From a bacterium (GTDB lineage Bacteria > Zhuqueibacterota > Zhuqueibacteria > Residuimicrobiales > Krinioviventaceae), in assembly GCA_029561455.1 (NCBI GenBank), contig JAKQIY010000061.1:183076-247075 (forward strand): a stretch of DNA of 64,000 nt, read 5' to 3'. Both the position numbers and the translations under genes were made by a program. The notes below the pieces were generated by a model. The model made no database searches and had not been told where the DNA came from. It worked only from the letters and a program-made list of their open reading frames with translations. Of this stretch, positions 59,280-64,000 are shown in pieces (the first letter of the stretch is position 1; the number at the start of each line of letters is the position of its first letter).

Positions 59280-60788
59280 ATGGAAAATTACAACTCTACA
59301 ATTTCCCGCCGCAGGTTTTTACAAACCGGCGCCGCCGCAATGGCGTTCAGCGCCGCTCCGTTCATCAATTGCGGCGCGCTCGGCGTTAAACAACCCATGA
59401 CCCGTGATTTCGGGCGGCTGGATTTTCCCGTCACCACGCTCGGCCTGGGCGGACAAGCTTCGCTGCAATGGACGCCCGATAATGTCGATCCCGTCAAGAT
59501 CATCCTCAAAGCTTATGAACTGGGGGTTAATTACTATGACACATCCAACCTGTATGGACCCAGCCAAAGCAATTACGGCAAGGCGTTCAAACTATTAGGA
59601 CTGGCGCCGGGTGAACCCGGCTACAGTGAAGCAAAAAGACGGTCATTGTTTTTAACCAGCAAAACCGCCTTGCGCTGGGGCAAAGGCGGTTACCCGGTTG
59701 AAGGGGTAATGAACTGGACGAATGGCGATCCCGCATCCCATGCGGTTGATGATTTAAAGCGTACGCTCAGCCTGGTGTTTGGCGACGGCGCCGGTAATTA
59801 CCCGCAGGGCGCCTACCTCGACATGATCCTCATCCACGCCTTGTCCTCCATGCAGGAAGTCGATATACTGTACACGGGATTGGAAAACACCGACCCGCTG
59901 GCCGAACACATCGGCGCTTTGGCGGCGCTGCGCGATTACCGTGACGGCACCAACCTCACAGGACTGAATCCCAAAGAAGAAAAACTGGTGCGCCATATCG
60001 GCTTTTCCGGGCATTGGTCCCCGGCCGTGATGATGGAAATGATCCAGCGCGATACCCATAATCTGCTTGAAGGCATGCTGGTCGCTATCAACGCCAACGA
60101 CCGGCTGTATTTCAATATGCAGCATAATGTTATTCCGGTGGCGGCGGCCAAGAATATGGGGGTCATTGCGATGAAAGTTTTTGCCGACGGCGCCATGTAC
60201 AGCAAAGAGGCCACCTGGTCCAATAAACCGGCGCATGTGGTGCACAGCGTGGGCAGCGCTTCGCTGCCGAGTCGTCCCCTGGTGGAATATTCCTTAACCA
60301 CTCCCGGCGTCCATACCGCAATCATCGGGATTGGCCACATTGATCAGAACGGCAAAGCGTGCCAGTTGCAGCAAAACCTCTCTGCGGCGCAAATCGGCCT
60401 AAACGGTTTGACGGCAGCCGACCGTAGCCGGGTGGAAGATATGACCCGCGTGGTTAAAGAGGGAAAAACCAACTATTTTCAAGTTCCGGAAGGTAAACTT
60501 ACCGCGCCCCGCGAGACAGGCATTAAACAACAGTTTGTCAATAACGACCGCGTTGTGCGGCTATCCTGGCATACAGCTTATGCCGGCGCCGAACCGCTCC
60601 GGCATTATGAAATCTGGCGGGATAACCAGTTGGTGTCGCAGGTGCTGCATTATCCCCAGATCAGCAAATCTCCATATCTGTTTGAGGATAAAGTAGCCGA
60701 CCGTAAACCACATTCCTACAAGCTGGTATCGGTCGATACCGGCGGCAACCGGGCGGAAACGGCGCCGCTGGCGCTTGCTGCCATTTAG
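59280..60788 (+). CDS. Tat-exported aldo/keto reductase with C-terminal Fn3-like domain
   Basis: A 502-residue oxidoreductase. The Tat signal is SRRRFLQTGAAAMAFSAAPF (residues 9-28). The AKR barrel shows TLGLGGQASLQW, a tyrosine in GVNYYDTSNLYGPSQSNYG, the lysine in SKTALRWGKGG, and HIGFSGHWSPAVMM. From about 430 a Fn3-like module follows (VRLSWHTAYAGAEPLRHYEI, ending with VDTGGNRAETAPL). Export to the periplasm and the extra domain are unusual for AKRs. The ATG at 59,280 gives the Tat peptide; earlier in-frame starts give only an extra hydrophobic stretch. Confidence 0.88.
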   Translation: MENYNSTISRRRFLQTGAAAMAFSAAPFINCGALGVKQPMTRDFGRLDFPVTTLGLGGQASLQWTPDNVDPVKIILKAYELGVNYYDTSNLYGPSQSNYGKAFKLLGLAPGEPGYSEAKRRSLFLTSKTALRWGKGGYPVEGVMNWTNGDPASHAVDDLKRTLSLVFGDGAGNYPQGAYLDMILIHALSSMQEVDILYTGLENTDPLAEHIGALAALRDYRDGTNLTGLNPKEEKLVRHIGFSGHWSPAVMMEMIQRDTHNLLEGMLVAINANDRLYFNMQHNVIPVAAAKNMGVIAMKVFADGAMYSKEATWSNKPAHVVHSVGSASLPSRPLVEYSLTTPGVHTAIIGIGHIDQNGKACQLQQNLSAAQIGLNGLTAADRSRVEDMTRVVKEGKTNYFQVPEGKLTAPRETGIKQQFVNNDRVVRLSWHTAYAGAEPLRHYEIWRDNQLVSQVLHYPQISKSPYLFEDKVADRKPHSYKLVSVDTGGNRAETAPLALAAI

Positions 60789-60895
60789 TTATATGCAGAT
60801 CGATTCGGCATCCCTCCTCGTTCCAGGCCTCCCGGCTGGAATGCAGACGCCCAAGCCTCCGGCAGGAAACACAGAGAGCCAACCAATCCACTGAT

Positions 60896-60920
60896 CGACC
60901 CAGGGCTGTGCCTTGGGTCG
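60896..60920. repeat. Short palindromic hairpin in repeat-rich spacer
   Basis: CGACCCA faces TGGGTCG around AGGGCTGTGCCT. AGGGCTGTG recurs at about 60,932 and 61,903, so this small block is repeated through the spacer. Confidence 0.5.
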
Positions 60921-61041
60921 TACAATAATAAAGGGCTGTGTCCTTTTGCAGGGAATGGGCCCAGCCCATCCCGTTTTTATGCACAGGGACCAAACCCCGG
61001 CGCGATGAAAGTGGAGTGCATCGCCTTTATGCGATGCGTTA

Positions 61042-61201
61042 GGCCGCAGGTCCGACCTACAGGCTAAACCCCGTCAGGGGTGATATGTTTATAGCAAAAT
61101 AAATAAAAAACTCGTCACCCCGTTAGGGGTGAAACCTGGCAGCTCGATCAACAGTTATCTCGATACGTCCCGAAAGATGAAGCAACGGGACTACTCGATG
61201 A
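61042..61201 (+). repeat. 160-bp direct repeat, copy 1
   Basis: Shares about nine bases in ten with 61,705-61,864 and has the same length. It contains the CCCCGTCAGGGG and CCCCGTTAGGGG palindromes and ends in a GTCCCG/CGGGAC hairpin. A 40-bp stretch just to its left (61,013-61,053) is nearly the reverse complement of 56,398-56,439, linking it to the inverted-repeat element there. Confidence 0.8.
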
Positions 61202-61375
61202 GCGTAATGCGTTTGTCATTCCAACGAACGCGGCAAGGAGGAAGGATGACATCGCTCAAGGGGCAAAAGCCCCTTGTTCTGAGTAGTATTTTTTCTACGG
61301 GTACGCGGCCAATCATGTCGGCTAACCGGATTGAGGAATCCGGCGCCATTGTCCGTCCGAGGTGAGGAACATTTC

Positions 61376-61498
61376 ATTGCCACGTCATTAATGACGTGGA
61401 TTACAAAAACTACACAAAATTGACTTTAGTCAAATACTTGTTTAGGCTAAAGCCCTGTTATTGCTTTATTTGTCCCACGACCTGAAGGTCGTGGCAAT
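61376..61498. repeat. Small element with terminal inverted repeats and internal hairpins
   Basis: Begins ATTGCCACG and ends CGTGGCAAT. Inside are perfect hairpins: CCACGTCATTAATGACGTGG, TTGACTTTAGTCAA and CCACGACCTGAAGGTCGTGG. No coding sequence. It looks like a mobile or REP-type palindromic unit. Confidence 0.65.
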
Positions 61499-61704
61499 GA
61501 TAGGGTTTGACGGGAAAACCGGTAGTTCAATAGTCCGTCCCGCTCAGAGGGACGGACAAATCGGGTCGACATTTCCTGATCAGTACGCAACAAAGTGTAG
61601 CCCACCTCGCCGCAAATCCGGCACAAGTCCGGCTAGGTTCGAAGTCATAGCATTTCCTTTATAGCAATCCCAATCCCCAGGTGTACCACACTGATGTTCT
61701 GCCG

Positions 61705-61864
61705 GGCCGCAGGCCCGACCTACAGGCTAAACCCCGTCAGGGGTGAAATGTTTATAGCCAGTAGAATAAAAAACTCGCAACCCCGTTAGGGGTGGAACCT
61801 GGTAGTACGATCAATAGTCATCTCGATACGTCCCGAAAGATGAAGCAACGGGACTACTCGATGA
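61705..61864 (+). repeat. 160-bp direct repeat, copy 2
   Basis: Second copy of the unit at 61,042-61,201, 663 bp further on, with substitutions spread along it. Between and after the copies (up to 62,145) I see no gene, only hairpins and AT-rich sequence, so 60,789-62,145 is a 1.36 kb repeat-filled spacer. Confidence 0.8.
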
Positions 61865-62145
61865 CCGGGGTGTTCCGGTGCGCCTCGATGCCTGATCGCC
61901 CTAGGGCTGTGCCCATCCACTTGTATGCGCAATCAACTTATTTTATGCTAAATCATGTGTTTTTTAATTGACAGGAATGCAAATATTTTGTATACTTGAA
62001 TGTTACCTGTAATACCATAAACCACTAGTATTTTACAGGAAAACAAGTTTTAAAACCGGGCGAAGCTGCACATTAATTTGTACTGTTTTATTTGTAAGGT
62101 GGGTGGTAATTTAGTTTATCACAGAACAAAAATTGGGTAAAAATT

Positions 62146-64000
62146 ATGAATCCTTTAAATTTCAAAATTTTATTGTTTTTATTCATTGCCGCTCTGCCTT
62201 TATACAGTGAAACCTGGGAAACGCACACCTGCAAAAACGATGTACAAGACCTGTGCTGCGTTGGCGATTATTGCTGGGTAGCCACCACCGGCGGCGTGGT
62301 AAAAGTGAATATCAATGATTTTTCATTTGAGGAGTTTGACCAGGATGACTGGCCGGCAGGAAATTCAGCGTCTGCGATAACTTCTACCGATAACCAAATA
62401 CTTTTGGGTCTATCAGGGTGGGGAATTACTTTTTATGATGGAATTAATAGTATTAATTATACAACAAACAATAGTGACCTTGTCGATAATCATGTTACTA
62501 GTATTGCTACAGACACCCTCAACCGGATATGGATGGGGACATGGCAGGGAATATCAATGTACAATGGTAATGAATGGCAAAATTTGACAACAGAAAATTC
62601 ATTGCTTGGCGACAACCATATCAATACAATGGCAGTTGATAAGAATAACAAAGTTTGGTGTGGGACAAACAAGGGGCTTTATAATTATGATGGCACAAAT
62701 TGGCAATCCTTTACCAAAGCAAACGGACAATTGCAATCAAATATTATTAGAGATATTTTTTTTGAAAGTAATAATAAATTATGGTTGGCTACCGAAGGCG
62801 GCGGTGTACATTATTATGAAAATGAACAATGGTTAAATTATAACAAAGACAACAGCGGCTTGCTGGAAAACTATATAATGTGTGCATTTGTTGATAGCAA
62901 AAACCAAAAATGGTTCGGCACCGGCTATGGTCGTGTTTATTGCTATAATGATACAACTTGGACAGTATTTGATTCTACTAATTGTATTTTACCTTTTGAT
63001 TCAACATATAAATCAAATCCATCCGCAACGATTAATTCCTTTTCAGAAGATAAAAACGGCAATCTGTGGGTGGGGGGAACCAGTGGATTATTTTTCTATA
63101 ATGGCAGCGAATGGAGAAAAGTAACCATTTCCCGTGAACTGCAAACCGGTTGCATTACAACGATTGCGGTTGACCGGCAAAACAATAAATGGTATGGCAC
63201 AAATAACGGCGGCGTTTCTGTGGATAGAAACGGTACATGGCAAAACTATGATACTTCAAATAGTGCCTTTGGTCTTAATTTAATAATTGATATTGCCGTT
63301 GACAGCTCCGGCAATGTATGGATTGCTTCGAATTGGGGAGTATTTATTTATAACGGCGACAGTTTAAGGACTTTGAATCAATCCAACGATGGGATGCCAA
63401 AGACAACAGTCATGTCGATAGAGGTAGACAGAGAAGGTAATGTCTGGTTAGGCACAGGGAATTCCGGTGTTTATAAATATGACGGCAATAAATTTACAAA
63501 CTATTGTGATCCGGACAATAAGCTGAGAACCACCATGGTTGTGGATATCGATTTTGATGAATATAATAATAAATGGTTTTGTACCTCGAACAGCGGAACT
63601 CTTTTATCGCCTTATGCTTATGGGATTGCCCGTTTTGACGATACGAACTGGCAATTTTATAATGTGACTGCAGGGCTCAATACTTCAAATAGCGTTCATG
63701 CCGTTGCTCAAGAAGACAACGGTGTTTTGTGGTTTGCTACTGCCAATGGAGTTTTTAAATATGATGGAAAAAGTTGGACAAATTATGATACCGAAAACAG
63801 TGGATTGTTTTTTGATTATGTTACGTCACTTACAATTGATAAAAAGGGGCGAAAATGGATTGCCTCTGAATGGTATGGCCTTTGTATGTATGATGATGAA
63901 CTGTGGTATACTTTTTCAGCAGCTAATAGTAAATTAATTGGCGGGTATATTTATGATTTAGCAACGGATAAAACAGGAAACGTAATAATCGGTACTCATA
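62146..64000 (+). CDS. Secreted two-component-regulator-propeller protein, 3' partial
   Basis: An open frame of 618 codons from ATG 62,146 with no stop before the window end. A signal peptide (NPLNFKILLFLFIAALPLYS) is followed by repeated beta-propeller blades about 40-45 residues apart, with the pattern ITSIAVD..NRIWMGT..G(I/L)..YNG..W (for example ATDTLNRIWMGTWQGISMYN and VDKNNKVWCGTNKGLYNYDG). At least ten blades are seen. Such Reg_prop repeats form the sensor part of hybrid two-component proteins, or free-standing surface propellers with a T9SS tail; the end that would decide lies outside the window. Confidence 0.9.
   Translation, partial: MNPLNFKILLFLFIAALPLYSETWETHTCKNDVQDLCCVGDYCWVATTGGVVKVNINDFSFEEFDQDDWPAGNSASAITSTDNQILLGLSGWGITFYDGINSINYTTNNSDLVDNHVTSIATDTLNRIWMGTWQGISMYNGNEWQNLTTENSLLGDNHINTMAVDKNNKVWCGTNKGLYNYDGTNWQSFTKANGQLQSNIIRDIFFESNNKLWLATEGGGVHYYENEQWLNYNKDNSGLLENYIMCAFVDSKNQKWFGTGYGRVYCYNDTTWTVFDSTNCILPFDSTYKSNPSATINSFSEDKNGNLWVGGTSGLFFYNGSEWRKVTISRELQTGCITTIAVDRQNNKWYGTNNGGVSVDRNGTWQNYDTSNSAFGLNLIIDIAVDSSGNVWIASNWGVFIYNGDSLRTLNQSNDGMPKTTVMSIEVDREGNVWLGTGNSGVYKYDGNKFTNYCDPDNKLRTTMVVDIDFDEYNNKWFCTSNSGTLLSPYAYGIARFDDTNWQFYNVTAGLNTSNSVHAVAQEDNGVLWFATANGVFKYDGKSWTNYDTENSGLFFDYVTSLTIDKKGRKWIASEWYGLCMYDDELWYTFSAANSKLIGGYIYDLATDKTGNVIIGTH

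Noticed and set aside
61042..61864. Direct repeats taken as a possible CRISPR array
   Set aside because: Only two 160-bp copies with a 500-bp gap, internally palindromic; no short regular repeat-spacer pattern and no cas genes.

Overview
The window is a 64 kb piece of a bacterial chromosome of medium GC content, with two clearly AT-rich patches (about 21.5-23.7 kb and 44.4-46.5 kb). Several traits point to a Gram-negative lineage of the Calditrichota / KSB1 / Ignavibacteria type within or near the Fibrobacterota-Chlorobiota-Bacteroidota group. The DUF3160 protein ends in a Por/type IX-like sorting domain that begins with the typical NVPNPFNP motif. There are outer-membrane beta-barrel proteins, a Wza-type export protein, several TTG and GTG starts, and intergenic spacers full of REP-like hairpins. 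The placement is inference; no rRNA gene is present.

Layout. 0-3.9 kb: end of a surface polysaccharide locus (nucleotide-sugar dehydrogenase cut by the window edge, UDP-GlcNAc 2-epimerase, Wza-like exporter). 3.9-10.2 kb: housekeeping genes (VanZ-like protein, NAD(P)HX repair enzyme next to acpS, ECF sigma factor, GNAT plus DUF1848). 10-15.8 kb: a tandemly duplicated outer-membrane/periplasmic gene pair whose duplication junction still carries the decayed tails of both flanking genes, then two tandem secreted esterases. 16-21.4 kb: the sorting-domain protein, a receiver-HDOD regulator and a GH5 glycosidase. 21.5-23.7 kb: an AT-rich type II restriction-modification pair. 23.7-36.6 kb: PLP enzyme, URO-D-like methyltransferase, esterases, GH43, acyl-CoA synthetase, a multihaem cytochrome fused to a cytochrome b, and a large acetyl-xylan-esterase-like protein. 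36.6-44.3 kb: nucleotidyltransferases, LemA/TPM, thioesterase, tRNA-Arg, a LexA-like XRE-S24 repressor, lipid acyltransferase and lipid kinase. 44.4-50.7 kb: two envelope proteins, a PerR-like regulator with catalase, and a Panacea (SocA-like) toxin-antitoxin pair. 50.7-64 kb: mannose-6-P isomerase, Ste24-type protease, AraC-GyrI regulator, ArfB, MBOAT acyltransferase with an SGNH partner, a Tat-exported aldo/keto reductase, 1.36 kb of repeats, and a beta-propeller protein that runs off the window.

How genes work together. GH5, GH43 and four or five secreted carbohydrate-esterase-like hydrolases spread over 14-36 kb suggest breakdown of acetylated or arabinosylated hemicellulose. The PerR-like gene has a good promoter whose -10 box lies inside a perfect 12-bp inverted repeat, and the downstream catalase carries a 12-nt half copy of that operator, so the two look like a peroxide-response unit.

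The most interesting non-coding signals are two. A compact candidate small RNA at about 40,606-40,677 has an extended -10 promoter placed so that transcription starts at the base of its hairpin, nested stems whose only non-Watson-Crick pairs are G-U in that strand, and C-rich loops including a sequence like the 16S anti-Shine-Dalgarno end. A structured, terminator-ended minus-strand RNA candidate lies at about 33,897-34,085.
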